From: Papio anubis
Lineage: Eukaryota; Chordata; Mammalia; Primates; Cercopithecidae
NCBI RefSeq assembly: GCF_008728515.1
Contig: NC_044991.1
Location: forward strand, 38,706,968 to 38,770,967
Direction of reading: 5' to 3'
Length of the DNA: 64,000 bases
The notes below the pieces were generated by a model, which saw nothing but the letters and a program-made list of their open reading frames with translations, had not been told where the DNA came from and ran no database searches. A program made the position numbers and the translations under genes. Shown in pieces: positions 47,202 to 60,690 of this stretch; the first letter of the stretch is position 1, and every line of letters starts with the position of its first letter.

Positions 47202-47782
47202 TATGAGAATTTCTTAAAGAACTGAAAGTAGATCTACCCTTCGATCCAGCAATCCCACTGCTGGGTATCTACCCAGAAGAAAAGAAATCATTCTATCAAA
47301 AAGACACCTGCGTGAGTACGTTTACCACAGCGCAATTCACAGTTGCAAAGATATGAAACCAACCTGAGTGTTCATCAGCTGATGAGTGGATAAGGAAAAT
47401 GTGGTTATATACACCATGGAATACTACTGAGCCACATAAAGAAACTAAATAATGTCTTTTGCAGCAACTTGGATGGAGCTGGAGGCCATTATTCTAAGTG
47501 AAGTAACCCAGGAACGGAAAATCAAATACCGTATGTTCTCACTTATAAGTGGGAGTTAAGCTTTGTGTATGCAAAGACATACACAGTGGTATTATGGACT
47601 TTGGAGACTTAGAAGAGGGGGTGCGAGGAGGGACAAGGGATAAAAAAAACTATGTATTGAGTATAATGTACACTACTCGGGTGAAGGGCATGCTAAAATT
47701 TGAGACTTCACCACTATATAATTCATCCATGTAACCAAAAACCACATGTACCTCAAAAACCATTGAAATAAAAAAATAAGAA
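47202..47782 (+). mobile_element. L1, 5'-truncated insertion
   Basis: Carries the last part of ORF2 and the 3' UTR (CCAGCAATCCCACTGCTGGG, ATGTTCTCACTTATAAGTGG) with a short A-rich end. Flanks CCTCAAGTTTTCTA and CCCCAAGTTTTCTA are the target duplication. It looks like an older primate L1PB/L1PA-type or L1MA copy. Confidence 0.9.
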
Positions 47783-48204
47783 CCCCAAGTTTTCTAAATT
47801 GGAGAGAGAAAAGCTTAATTCCCATGAAAAATGTGTGCAGGAGGGGAGGGTGATGGGTCAGAGGAACAGGGCCTTGGAGGCCAGCCAGCTGCCGGTGAAG
47901 GACAGCCTTCCACACGCCCTCTGAGATGTCTTTTCTCTCACAGAAAGGGCAAGATACAATCATTTCCAGATTATTTCAGATTAGTTATTTTAATGAAAAA
48001 AATTCTAGCAGGGGGGTGGCTGAAGCTGTTCCCTTCTGCCGAAAAACTAGACCGCAAAGTTAGTGAAGGTGACGCTCATCTCTAACAGGGGGAGTGGGCG
48101 GTGGGGTAAGGATGATTTTAAAGACTGTAAGAGGAGGATTTTACTGGAGGGAAAGTCCAAATTCTATATTGGGGCAGTAGAGCTGCACCATGTCAGACGC
48201 CTGC

Positions 48205-48320
48205 TCTGGCAAACTCGAGGTATTACCAGTCCCTGACCTTGGGTGAACCATTTAACCACCGGAGCCCTGGTGATGCCATCTCTAAGGTGGGACTCACCAA
48301 ATAGCTTTCATGCATAGTCA
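48205..48320 (-). repeat. MIR-like SINE fragment
   Basis: Shows the complement of MIR wording: CTTGGGTGAACCATTTAACC and CATCTCTAAGGTGGGACTCA. Confidence 0.5.
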
Positions 48321-48395
48321 CAAGTATTAAACTAAAATGTCATCATCAGTAGATCCAACACAGTCCCCTCTTGAGGATCAAGTCTATGCTTGTTA

Positions 48396-48540
48396 AAAAT
48401 TAAAATTAATAACATAAAAAGTGTAGTTCCTTGGTTCCACTAGTTGTCTGTCAGTAGCCATGTGTGACTAGTGACTACCACATTGGACAGCACAGATTGC
48501 AGGCCATTTCTATCACCATGTAAATTCTGCTAGAAGTGCT
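48396..48540 (+). repeat. hAT-Charlie MER5-group fragment
   Basis: AT-rich start, then GTAGCCATGTGTGACTAGTG and CTACCACATTGGACAGCACA, characteristic of the MER5-type ends. Confidence 0.7.
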
Positions 48541-50477
48541 GGGCACCTGTGGCAGGTGAGTCAGCTGAGCTCTCTCATATCCCCCTGGGTTCCATCCACT
48601 TGGGGCCATGACAATGAATGTCCCAAGGAAGGAAGGACATGTGTTGGCATGAAGGAACCTCGCTGCTGTGCCAGTGCTCGGGCTGCCCTGAAGAGCCCCA
48701 AACTGCTGCCAAGGGCTCACCTGGCCCATCAGCAGACAGGCAGCACTTGCGAATTTGGAGTTTCAAGCCGGTCCACCTTACCTGGGACCTGTCCCATAGG
48801 CCTATCTGCTTCCCCTGAGGGCTGCCCTCCTCTCCACGTTCACAATCCCCCTCCTCCAGAAGAGAGGAAGGGTAAAAATAAAGTATTTCTTTTAGAGCAG
48901 CTGTTAGACTGCCTATGTAATGAATCATTTGCATTTATGTAAATTATCTGATTATGTAAATTACAGTAACAATTCAATACAAAAAACTGTCGGCCTGCTG
49001 GGATTGGGAGAAAAGAGAGGACTGGGAGGCCGGAGATACCCGCAGTTGAAGTGCTCACTGGGGGCAGAGGAGAAGCAGCGACGAATCTGCAATGACTTGC
49101 ACTTGGCTGTTGGGTGGATGGGCACAAGGAAGGGCTCTAAAGAACCTAGAACTCTTTCAGGACTTACAAGGTGATGTCTGTCTTGTAAAAAGAGACTGAA
49201 GGCATTGGGGGAGCCTCCTCAATGCTTTCAGAGCCACTGTCCAGCCTCGCCAGGGCTGGCCAGATGTTTCAAAGTATGGAATGTCACCGGGGCTAAGGGA
49301 ACGTTGACTGGGGCGGGGGAAGGGCCCCGAGAAGCACACATTTTATGTTTTTGAAATTATAATTGCTTTGGACACTGACTAAATTCATTTCTTTTGCTTC
49401 TCCTTCAAACAAACAAACTAGAAAATAGCACAGAGGAAAGTTTAGGTGAAACACCCGAACAGGGAAGTGGATCGCCCTGCGTCTCTATCTGAATGAACTG
49501 TGGCGAGCTCTGTCGGTTTTGGAATGCACGTGCGCTTCCTGCTCCTGTGGTTTTGCTTGTCGGCCCCCGCCATGTCCCGCCCGCATAGGCTGACATTTCA
49601 GCCATTTTGAATCCAGGTCATAAGGACTCTATTAGCACTTTCCTGGCCTCCTCCGAACCCTCAGCCCCTCAGCAGCCATCAGCGTCTCTGGAGAAGTCGC
49701 GGTGCCTCTCTGTGGGTCTCCAGGCCCCACGGTTTGTCTCCAGGGCTCCTCTGCTGAGGTCTGAAGAACCCCTTGGTGGGCATGTACACAGCACAGCATC
49801 TGGTCCTGCTGAATCCTGACTTGCCCTCTGGGTGAAGGAGCTCTTTATTGCACAACCTCAGGACACTGACAGTTACGCCTTCTGAACATTTCAGTGCTGT
49901 ATAGTAGGGAGGAGGGTTTGAAAACACCCGAATAGTTGAATGCATTGTTTGGGAAGGTTGGTAATTATTTGGTGGGTAGCAGAAAGGGCCTTTAAATAAA
50001 GGAATTTCAAGTGCTCGTTGCAGAGTCCTATAGAGAAGCTTAGTATTACCTAAGGGAAACTGGAGGAAAAATGATTTTGTTACCATGATATTAGGGGAAA
50101 TAGAAAGAGGAAAATAAGAAAAAAGACACAGAGTGTGTGTGAGCTGTAGCCTCTGGCTGGGGGCATGGAATAGATGTGGAGACATTGTGAGAGGTACTTT
50201 GTGAACTGCAGCACTTTTGGGTGTGAAACTCTGTTTTAACCCTCATGGACAGTTTCAAATCTCATGTAAAAATGACCTTGGGAGTCTGGCCACCACTTAA
50301 CAAGAGTTAAGAGTCTACTCAGACTAGCAATAGTCAGAAATCCCGGCAACTAAAGTTACTTAGGCTGCTATGATTCCTTTCCTTTGGGAATCTCAAAACT
50401 GACTCTAGAAATTGTCATTTCTAGGACACAGATGAATACCCCAAGGAAACAGTTTCCAGCCATATTTAAAGTTGTGT

Positions 50478-50640
50478 TTCTCAAGATGCAGCGTGGTGCT
50501 ACTGGCATCAGAATCACCTGCGGTTGAGGGAAGATGTTGGTTAAAATGCAATTTCCCAGGTCCTAACCAAGAGGCTGTTGAACTAAATAGGCATCCTGGG
50601 TGTTTCCAGTGCAGACTGAAGTTGGAGGAACATCAGTTAA
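50478..50640 (+). repeat. hAT-Charlie MER5-group fragment
   Basis: GTGTTTCTCAAGATGCAGCG, then GGCATCAGAATCACCTGCGG and AATTTCCCAGGTCCTAACC, the common MER5A pattern. Confidence 0.65.
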
Positions 50641-51977
50641 AGTAAAAAGAACCAAGACCTAACCTTGAGAACTGAAACTTTATCTTTCCTATTTCTTCTT
50701 AACAGTGGAGAGATGTAGTTTTTCTCAAATCACAAAACTCTAGCCTTGACACCTGGTCTGTAAATGTACAGTCCACATCTTCAGGTAACAGCAAAGAATC
50801 ATTTGCTTGTGTGGCTTGTTGCTGTCTGAATGAAATATGGAGCTGTCCTGGCAGCCTGCGTGTTCAGCTAGCTCAGCTCTGGGGTTTATACACTGCGCCC
50901 CGAGGACAGATGATTGCTTTGCCCAAAGACCAGACTCGGTGAGGGAGTTACTCAAAGCCCAAAGAAGAAAAACCTCTTTACTTCTTCACACGTCATTAAC
51001 AACAATTATATTCATTTTATCTTGGATATATCCAGATACACTGAACAGAAGACAAGTGATTTCACACATAGTCCAGTTAGTGTCTATGCGGAAAACAGGG
51101 AAAGAAGCCAACACCAGCAGAACTGCTGTTGGGAATGTGTGGTTAAGTCTGTGCTCCCAGGAGATCCGAATCTGCTCCGTTCCGTTCCACCACCTTGTTT
51201 TCATGAGCACAGTCATCTCCTTCTGGAATTCAGCAAAGTAGAGGGCTGTGTTCATTGACACTGTTCCCTAACCATGTATTTTTTAAAAAAATAATTTTCA
51301 AAAATCATCCCAACATCCTGTAATGGCAGAAGAGCAGAGGGCACGCAGTCAGTGTGGGTTTGTGCATAGAAGGATGAAGCTCACTGGAAGGGGTATTAGA
51401 GAAGTCTGGGAAGAGTCCTTGGGTTCCAGGGGATCATACTCTTTTCATGGGTAATAACTGAGAACAAGAACATAGTTCATGTATGTCCTTAAATCTCCTA
51501 ACCAGAAGTGTAAAAGATGAAGCATGTCTTCAGTTCCAGCATAACATTCTGAACCTCTCTGCTCTGTGGGGTGGGTTCCAATCCTCCCAGTGATAAAGGG
51601 CCCCTGTAATTAGGGGAGCATGGCAGGTCTAGTTCCCTTCCTGTTTTAATCTGGGGATGCTAGAGGACAAGGTTGAGAGCACATTTTAAGGGAACACTGA
51701 CCTCCTGGCAAACCTTGTGATGGTTTGTAAACTCAAGATTTTCAATGTCAGAAACTGCTGGTCACTGAAGTACCTGTCTGGTTCCTCAGGGAAAATCTCA
51801 CATCAACCCTCATGTTCATTTTATTTATATAAAGATTTACAATAAAATAATCTACTGTTAAGAGCTTCGTCAAACAAGTGAGTAGACCCTTTAGTTGATC
51901 CATCCCCATCGTGTAGGTAAGAAAACTGAAAACCTAGATTGATTGATTTCTCCAAGGTCATGAGAGCCAGTGAAGGC

Positions 51978-52472
51978 TGCATTAGTCAGGGCTCTTCAGA
52001 GACACCGAACCAACAGAAGACATATATATATAATGGAGATTTGCTGTGAGGGATTGGCTCACAGTACCATGGAGGCTGAGATGTCTCACGATCTTCCATC
52101 TACAAAGCCTGGGGTGTAGTGCAAGTTTAAGCCTGAAAGCCTGAGAACCAGGGAAGCCAAGACTGTAGGTCCCAGTTTGAATCCAAAGGCCCAAGAACCT
52201 GAAGCACTGATGTCACTGATGTCTGAGGACAGGAGAAGATTCATAGCCCAGCTCAAGCAGAAAGGGCACATTCACCCTTCTTCTGCCTTTTTGTTCTATT
52301 CGGGCCCTCAGTGAATTGAATCGTGCTCATCCACCGTAGGGAGGGTGATCTTTTAGGATTCAGACACTGATCTCTCCTGAAAAGCACTCTCACAGACAGC
52401 CAGAAATACGTTCACCAGCCCATCTGGACACAACTTAGCCCAGTCAAGTTGACACATAAAATTAACCATGAT
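51978..52472 (+). mobile_element. MLT2-type ERVL LTR
   Basis: Opens GCATTAGTCAGGGCTCTTCA, contains a TATATATA stretch, GGATTGGCTCACAGTACCAT and TTTTTGTTCTATTCGGGCCC, and closes GTTGACACATAAAATTAACC. End-to-end match to the MLT2 pattern, solo. Confidence 0.88.
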
Positions 52473-53002
52473 GGTAAAGGGGCAAGCAGAACTAGGAGTC
52501 AGATCTCCCGACTCCTATTTCAATCTTCTTTCCAATTTTTCACCCTTTTTGTGGACAGCCCTGCTTGCCACTCTAAAGAGTATGAATTTTTCCCCATAGA
52601 CGACACAGAGCCACTGAGCAGTTGAACAAGGGATAGAAGCATTTGCAGGGGTTCTTTGTGGAGACGCCAGTTGGATGGCCGTGAGGACTGGCTGGGGGTA
52701 GAGAGAAGCGAGGAGTAAGCGGTGGAGATGCACTGCACGGAAACACTGACCCGCCATGAACTGCAGCAGCTGCTGTGTCAGGCCTGCAATGCAGAGAGCC
52801 TCAGCTGAAGTCAGTTCTGGAGGAATGCACTGGGGAGATTGTGGTAAGCTGAAATCCACAGAACAACTAAGCCACATGGGTATGCTGGGAGTTGAGGGAA
52901 AGGTCAGTTTAATCTCATTCCCAGTTTGTGGCTAAGATAGGAACGGGGACTGAAATATATGGAAAGGCAAGTCCTGGGGAAAACATCAAAAGTCTATTTA
53001 GG

Positions 53003-53297
53003 GGCCGGGTGCGGTGGCTCACACCTGTAAATCCAGCAGTTTGGGAGGCTGAGGCGGGCAGATCGCTTGAGGTCAGGAGTTGGAGACTGGCCCGGTCAAC
53101 ATGGTGAAACCCCATCTCTACTAAAATACAAAAATTAGCCAGGCATGGTGGTGCATGCCTGTAGTCCCAGGTACTCGGGAGGCTGAGGCAGGAGAATCAC
53201 TTGGACCTGGGAGGCAGAGTTGCAATGAGCCAAGATCATGCCACTGCACTCCAGCCTGGGCAACAGAGCAAGACTCCATCTCAAAAAAAAAAAAAAA
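53003..53297 (+). mobile_element. Alu (AluS-like)
   Basis: Full-length sense Alu with 15-base A tail. Target duplications are GTCTATTTAGGG before and TTCTATTTAGGG after. Confidence 0.95.
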
Positions 53298-53814
53298 GGA
53301 AGGATTCTATTTAGGGACGTGTTGAGTTGGGGCATGGAGATGTCTAGTAGAGAGTTCTTTATCCACCACGGGACCTCAGGGAGGTGTCACTGCTAAGTAG
53401 CTGAGTATACGGGTGTTGCTGTTGGCACAAAGGTGGCCACGGTAATGGGCTCTGTGGGAGGGCAGGGAGTCCTGGCAGAGCATACAGAGTGAGAAGGGGG
53501 AGAAGTGATGTCCAAAGCTAGGGATGCCAATGAAGTGACAGAAGAGCCATGCTCAGCAGGGTCTCAAGAGAACAGCCATGGACTCTCACAGACCCAGATA
53601 ACCCAAGTCTAAATGCCAGTTCTGACCAGCAATTGGTCAGGCTGAGTTCTGGGTGATCAAAGTAGCTGAAAGAAAGAAATCTGCCTCCAAGCAAAGACAT
53701 GCATCACGCACTCGTCACCGGTGACCTCTAGTGAACTCCACGCGGAGGAGCCGCACACCACCCCTGGTGCTTAAAAGAGCACTGATGGGAGCTGAAATGG
53801 CCAGAGCGACTCAC

Positions 53815-53889
53815 CACGATGAGCGCGATCACAGACAGCGTGTAGTAAATTGAATCCCTCAGCAGGCACCAGGAGGAAAGAGCTACAAC
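53815..53889 (-). CDS. SLC24A3: SLC24A3 exon (transmembrane segment after alpha-1 repeat)
   Basis: This 75-nt exon encodes 25 residues in phase 0, starting VVALSSWCLLRD and ending YYTLSVIALIV. It follows a CTGCAG acceptor and ends at GTG|GTGAGT, a strong donor. The hydrophobic run belongs to a membrane helix between the alpha-1 repeat and the central loop; the RDS-I-YYT pattern is typical of the NCKX3/NCKX4 branch. It is the most 5' exon visible. The preceding exon, which should end the alpha-1 repeat, was not found in the 10.1 kb upstream. By recall of a 17-exon human gene this would be exon 7 (inference). Confidence 0.93.
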
Positions 53890-55849
53890 CTGCAGGAGAA
53901 GGGAAACAAAGTCAAACAGGATATAGACTGTACAAATGAGACGGCGAGCCAGCTTCCTGTCTAGGCCTCCTGTCCTGCACCCAATCCATCTGCCAATCAA
54001 TAGGAATTTATTCAAGTATTTAGGCATATTAGTCTGGATCTTCTGAGAGGCAGACATGAAGATGGACTTAAACCTGCAACAATTTTGTTAGGGGGAAAGA
54101 GCCGGTGACAGAAAATGGGGCATCGGGGGAGCTGGACATGCAGCCTGTCCACCTGTGATGCGTGTCTGACCCCCGCAGAGAAGACAGGGATGGTTGGGTG
54201 CACTGTCCCAGCTGCCAGGCAGTCTGAGGAAGGTGCAGCGAGGCCCAGGGAATCCTTAATGCAAAGTTGCCTATCAGAGGAGACTCACGTGCCCCAGGAA
54301 CAGGCCTGCCTTGACATCCATAACGTCAAGGGGATAGGAGGAGCAATCCTAACCTGTGCCTTTGTCATGACTCTAGCGTCTGCTGCAGCCTGTCCTGCCC
54401 CGTGGAGTGAGCAACCTGTGCTGGGCTGCCACTGCCATCCTTCAGAAGGGGTGTGGACAAGCCTGTCTCTGCCAGACCTTCTTCCCTCATCTCTATTATA
54501 TGCCTGGTCTTGCTGGCATTTGACCCCTGGTTTAATCAGAATCTTTGAAAGATTGATTTGCACACTGATCCAGGGGAAAATGTTCTTGGCATTTGGAGAT
54601 GTCCCTTTTTAAAGAGATGCTAGCTCTGCTGAGACGAGGCTGATAGGCACATTGCTGGAGGCTAAAGCAGCCTTGCCCTGCAAGAGGAGGGGGCTGCCAG
54701 GTCCAAAGGAGGGCAGAGGAGCCAGGGCTAGAAGTGGTGGGGAGAGAGCTCTGGATGTCAGGTTCAGGCTTCTGTTCTGGAGAAAGAATTATTTCTCCCT
54801 GGAAAGTTCTTCAAAGTCTCTTATTAAGGAATATTTAGTATTCTTCTGTCTTTACAGTGTAGGTTCACTTCGGCAGACCTTACAAATAAGTCTGGGAGAG
54901 TTCACACACCTTGTCCCAAGGGCTGTCACTGGCAAGTCCCTTTCCCTTCCCTAGAAGAGTACCGACTACCCCATGGGCACAGGATGTTTGCCTGGCTACC
55001 TTTGCCCTTGGCCTAGTAAGTGAAAAAAGACACAGCACAAGTCAACACTCTCAGCAGGGGTAATGACAGGCACACGCTACACCAAACACAGTGGGAAAAA
55101 GGAACCCCAGGGACGTGCAGTCCCTGAGCCTCTACCCTCCTTGACTGCTGTGCAAGTCTGTAAAGATCAGACCAAGTCAAACTGGAGGTTTTCTGGATTC
55201 AAATAACATGAAAGGCATGACTTACATAGGACCATAAATGAATAACGAGGCCAGTCTCTTTCCATTAACGCATTCCCCACTTCTTATATGAACACTTAGT
55301 TATTTCCTGTAGCTAATTTTGCCTTATTAGGTGAAGCATTTGCAGATCTAAGTCACACATGACAGGGTTGTCAAGAAGAGAACTCACATCAGAAAAATCA
55401 TGTTAGAATAAATATAAAGTACTCTTTACCCTTTTATCATTCTCTTTCAGTACTGTAAACTCTTAGAATCTGTGGTCATCACTCACCATTTATGCAATAG
55501 ATTAAATTGGACTAAATTGTTCATTTTCCAGCAGGTCATAAAAGGTTGTATTTATTCATTTCATTATAATCAGACAAATGGGCTTAAAACATGTGGCAAA
55601 TATCCATTTTGAATTTCTTTAACACATTACTTGGGCTTTTAGTTAACAACGGCAGATTGAACACATACCATTACCATTCTTGTTATACCATAACGAGATA
55701 ATACTAAAGGGTTTTTTGCAAACAGGTCATAAACCCACAATGCAAAAGGAACAGAAGAGCTGATCAGAACAACAAAATTTTGGAAGCTGGAAAGCAGAAG
55801 AATAATTGGGAATGTTCTAAAAGTTAGAATAAAGATGGACCTGAAAACA

Positions 55850-57215
55850 GAACAATCAAAAGACTGTTTAAGAATTTATTCTCCAAACCTCCTTCCTTAC
55901 TTCATACAGCCCAGTTAATGCTCATTCTTTACCTTAATAGAAAATAAGAGACCCAGTATTTGAAGAATTGAAGTTCCAGAAAACAGTGAACACAGAGGGA
56001 GGAAATGATCAAATAAATAATTCAGAAACCATTCCAGAAGTTAAGGACACGCATTTTCATAGCAAAAGGGTCCTCTGAGTTTATCTCACTGAGTGCACAA
56101 TAAACAAAACAAGATGTACATCGAGGCAGATAATCATAAATCTTCACAACACTGGGACAAATAACAGACCCTAGAAATTACCAGACAGAGGAAAGCAGGT
56201 TTATATACAAAAAATAAAAACTAGAGTGACATTTTGTACTCAACAAAGACATGGAAAGCTAGCAAAAAATGGAGTAATGCTCTCAAAATTAGAAAGGAAA
56301 ACAACTGCATTTCTATGCCCAATCAAATTATTAATTAAAAATGAGAAAAGAATAAAAATAAAATTTTAGTTGTCTCAGAAAATTTGCCTCCTATGTGTCC
56401 TTTCTGAAAAAGCTACTGGAGAATGTACTCCACCAAAATAAGGGAGTAAAGCACTTGTTACATATAATTATGTTACAATAAAACATAATACCAAGCAACC
56501 AGAATCTATGATGATAATTAAAGGGGATTTCTAGAATGACAGTGAAGGGAGAATTTAGAAGGATGATAAAAGGAAATTCCAAAATGAAATTTTTACAGCA
56601 GGCTTAGAGAACAACCTAGCCAGATTGGAGTGACTCAGAAGACTACAGAAAAAATGTTGCCAGAAGGACAAAATTGATGGAACAGTTGATAATTTTGAAT
56701 CTACAGAAAGAAGATTAGAGAACTCTAAGAAGAGAACATAAAAAACTAAGCAAGCAAACAATAAAAAAGACAATTATAAGCCACAAGGTAAACATAGGAC
56801 TGTGCCCCAAAGAAGATGAACCATTGTATATTAATGGCTCAACTATGAAGAGTGGTCATAAAGTGATAATAAACTAAGCAGAATATTGTCTAACCAAACT
56901 TATAACTCTTTAGGGGAAGATGGGGGCTGGGTAGTGAGATGGGTGAGGCTAAAAGAGACGCAAACCCTCCTCTTCTATACTGTGAAATAAATGGAGAATG
57001 CCTGTAACTGAAAAAATCAAGTAGCTGCCATCTAAGTAGGTTATTTAGAGATACTGAGCAAATATCAGGAACAGGAACTAATGGAAAGTAGTTACCTTAG
57101 AAGAGTGGGGAAATGGTGATGGTGGGACTGGAGGATGGCTGTTTTCCATAATAAGCTTTTTAGAATGGGTTGCCTCTTTAAGCTCTGTGCCCATATAACT
57201 TTAATAAAAATAAAG
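55850..57215 (+). repeat. HAL1 / old L1 LINE fragment
   Basis: A-rich LINE-like text with GAAAAAGCTACTGGAGAATG, TACTCCACCAAAATAAGGGA and AGAGAACAACCTAGCCAGAT, and an end near GTGCCCATATAACTTTAATA. This fits HAL1 or a related old L1; start uncertain. Confidence 0.6.
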
Positions 57216-57404
57216 ATAGGAAAGCATATCACAAATTATCCACTTAGTTTTACTTCTGCAAGAAATATATCATGTACTAGGTCTAGATGTCAAATGTGGG
57301 TGGATAGTGATATTCTTTTTCTTCTTTATTAATAGAATAGTTTTCAATGTTTGGATTGTAATCAAGTTTCAGCCCCATATTCAGAGCATACCCTTAGCAA
57401 AATC

Positions 57405-57431
57405 TTTTTTTTTTTTTTTTTTTTTTTTTTT
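57405..57431. repeat. Orphan T27 homopolymer
   Basis: Twenty-seven T with no Alu or L1 body on either side. Confidence 0.95.
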
Positions 57432-60254
57432 GCATAGAGGTGACAAACTGGAGCACAGGTAAGAAGGCATCAAACCAAAGAATTCTTTCCACACTCTAGA
57501 AGGAATTTAGAAAGGCATACACACTCAAATAATTCACAATTCTATGGTACTTACAGTGAGAACTGTGATCATGAACTCATGTCCACCTCTGACTTACCTT
57601 TCTGACACCACCACTCACCACAAAAGCAATATTTATCTGACCCTTCCTGCAAAGAAGAAGGTTTAGAAGGGTTCTGTATCCTTGCAGAGGCCAATACCAT
57701 TTGACTTACCCTCATTTCCTAGCAACCTGGGCTTGATGAATTTGAGTACTAAGCCAGGTTGGTAATACTAGCAGTGGGAAAGAGTTTGGGATTTGAATCC
57801 AGGAAGCCTGGGCCTTGGGTCCCTGTTCCCAGACACTATACTACAATGCTTCACTACAGGCAAAGGTGAAAAGCAGGCACCCACTTGCGATTGCTTCCCA
57901 TGGGGATTTTCCTTTCTCCCTCACTGTAGCCATTAAAACAAGTATAATAGAAATTGTAGCCAAAAAAGAGAATAGTTGAAGGCTGAGAGAAAAACAAAAA
58001 ACAAAAAACAAAAAAAACAAAAACCAGTGACCACAGCTACATTTTAAAATAAACTGCTTTCAAGAGAATCGAGGTAAGTGATCAAAGCAAAAAAAGAGTT
58101 ACTATAAAGACTGTAGATAGGAATGTAGATATGGAAAGGATATATTCTAGATACGGATATATTCTAGGAGGAAGAGAATCAGTTAAACAAACACTGAAAC
58201 TACCTGTCCGTTTGACCTGTTTAATTTACAAAAATCAAACACCACTACAGCTCATTGTGGGTTGAGTGTTTCACTGTTTCACAAACATGAATACCCTGGT
58301 CTTCTGGACTCCATATGGTTCCCTTTGCCTCTCAGTGAAGGATCACTTATCTCTAGATGAAGGCTGGAAGCCATGTGGCTCAGCCCTGAACACATCTCCT
58401 GGCAGAGGGAAACATGTTAGCATCTCTGCATCAAATGGGAGTCTCTTTGCATCTGTTGGCAGGTGTCCCCCAAGCCACAGCAGGCTGATGAGAAGACAGG
58501 TCACCTTCTGTAGCCCTTTGCTAAATGATTGCATGGAAGAAAGACAAATCACTGTGGCAAAGAGACCAGATTAGAGGTCCCAGGAGAAAACCAACAGTGA
58601 GTAATTCTGTCCTTGACCTCACTGATCAATAACATAGATGGTGCAGATTACAGGAGTCCATCCACTCCTCCACAGATTCAGCCAGAGGCTCTGTTTTCCC
58701 CCTATAGTTCTAGGAATCCCACCCAGCTGGAATTTCATCCTGATATTTCTTTTTCTATTTATGGAATGCATTTCACACATTCTCCATTGAACATGCAGCT
58801 TCAGTTTGCTTCTTATACTTCCATTTAGTTTCAGAGTGGCATAATGCAAAAAATAATTCACACTTTCAAAACAACACATTCTCTTCTGAAATTCTGGCTG
58901 CCTCTAAGAGGTTAAAAGTAATTGTTTATGATAAAACCATACACTTTCTGGGTACAGATATGCATTGTGAATCTATATACAGCTATTTGTATATATGATA
59001 ATACACATATAGTATATATGAGGATAGACTGTGTATCTGTAATATGATACAATATTTATGATAACTTTTCCTGATGAACAATATCACCTGACACTGCAGG
59101 CACCTTTTAAAAGGCACAAATACTCTCAATTGGTGAGTACTTGCTCTTAAAAAAAAACAGTTGAAGCAAACAAAACAACGTAGTCGTTAACATAACATAA
59201 AACATAAAACTGTTACTGTCTATGAGAAATGTTGTTATTTCACACACATTTCATGGAAAAGGGATTTGAGAAATCATAACATGAGTTTTGTTCCAAGCTT
59301 TTGAGCTGACACAATTTCTACAGCCAATTCTCATCTCAGGGAACACAGCCACCTGATCTGCAGTGAGGATGGGGCTCTGGGGTGTCCCTGAAACCACCTA
59401 AGGACACCAAGTGGTGCTGAAGTTCAGACAGGCCTGATGTGGGTTTTTCCTCCCACAGGGAAACCTCAGTGCTACTGTCTGCTCATGAAGTACACTTTTA
59501 AAAAACTTCTATGCTGGGAAAAATCACTGAAATACAAATGACTCTTGTTTTCTAGAAGTTCACTATCGAAAATGGACAGTAATAATTGGGCTGTGTAAAA
59601 AGACAATAACATGCTTTTGCAAAATACAGTGAACTGCTGCTTATTAATCTTCCCAACCAGGCACACAAATAAATTCACATTTTTAATTTAATTTTTTAAA
59701 GAAAACTCATTTTGAGTTCTAGTTTTGTGTAAGAAAAACAAATGACAAATAAACAAGCTTCTAGTGGAGACAGATTTAAATAAAAATAAGGCCACATTAG
59801 GACAGTGCAGACATAGAATAATCTCTTGAGTGCTCTTCATTGATCTTGCTGAACAATAACCACGGATGCTCATAATGACCTGGAGATGCCTCGGGACTCA
59901 GACATGCCTTCTCAATCATCCACAAAATTATGTGCAGTTTTCATGTTAAGTGTAAGTTATTGCCTGCTAGGCCTTCAAAATTTGGTAGTTCAGGGTGTTC
60001 CCCTACACATCAGAATTCACAGGGAGTCAGCTCTGCTGTAGGGAAGAAAATTCTGGACTTGAGGCCACAGGGCTGTTCCCTGCAGTGCCCCTGGCTCCCT
60101 TCGCCCATTCTGGGTACCGGGTGTAAGGACATCTACATTCACTGCCAGGCATTGATGTGCCAGCACCCGGCACAGCATTTGGCAGTACTAGGTACTTGAT
60201 ACAAATTTGTTGAATAAATGTAGGGCATTTAGGGTAATTTAATTTAACCAAATA

Positions 60255-60690
60255 TATTAGCTTGGATTCACCCAGAAACAGACCCAGATTTGAGTGCAAA
60301 TAGTTTATCTGGGGAGGTGATTCTAGGATAATTGTTAGGAGAGTGGGAAGTGAGGCAGGTGGTGGAAGGAAGATAATAACCAAGTCATGGCAGTGGGCAA
60401 CTGGGGCTCCATGTTAGTGGGGACCCTGGGAGACCACATGGATGGAACATGCCTCTGAGAGGAGAGGGAGCCAGGGTATTGATCCACTCACTCCCATTGG
60501 TCATTGGTTGAGAGCTGCACCTAGGAGTGTAAATTCTCTGGCACTTCCTATCCCAAGGGCAGAAATTACGGGCTTTTGTGACCGAGAGGAGCCCCCAGAC
60601 AAAGAAATGCAGGTTTTGGCTATTGGAAGTCAGGCCAGTGGGAACTGAACTGGTAAGGGTGAGAGGCCACGGGTGGGGCATGAGCACTGT
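60255..60690 (+). repeat. Unassigned LTR-like ancient repeat
   Basis: Phrases such as GGATTCACCCAGAAACAGAC, CAAATAGTTTATCTGGGGAG and CATTGGTTGAGAGCTGCACC recur in mammalian interspersed repeats I have seen but cannot name. Treated as repeat, not gene. Confidence 0.4.

Larger units (their letters stand above)
42201..53814 (-). other. Intron 5' of the microexon (content note)
   Basis: 11.6 kb, the largest complete intron. Contains the GU repeat at its 3' end, a plus-strand G-quadruplex candidate, a FRAM monomer, a 5'-truncated L1, a MER5-like piece, a MIR, an MLT2 LTR and an Alu. 43060-44560, 45000-47180, 48550-50470 and 50650-51880 show no recognisable gene or repeat. Confidence 0.8.

Noticed and set aside
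49679..50185. 168-aa minus frame
   Set aside because: No family resemblance; no supporting signals.
54115..54612. 165-aa plus frame with many Cys
   Set aside because: Lies in a probable eroded LTR-like repeat; no conserved spacing of the cysteines.
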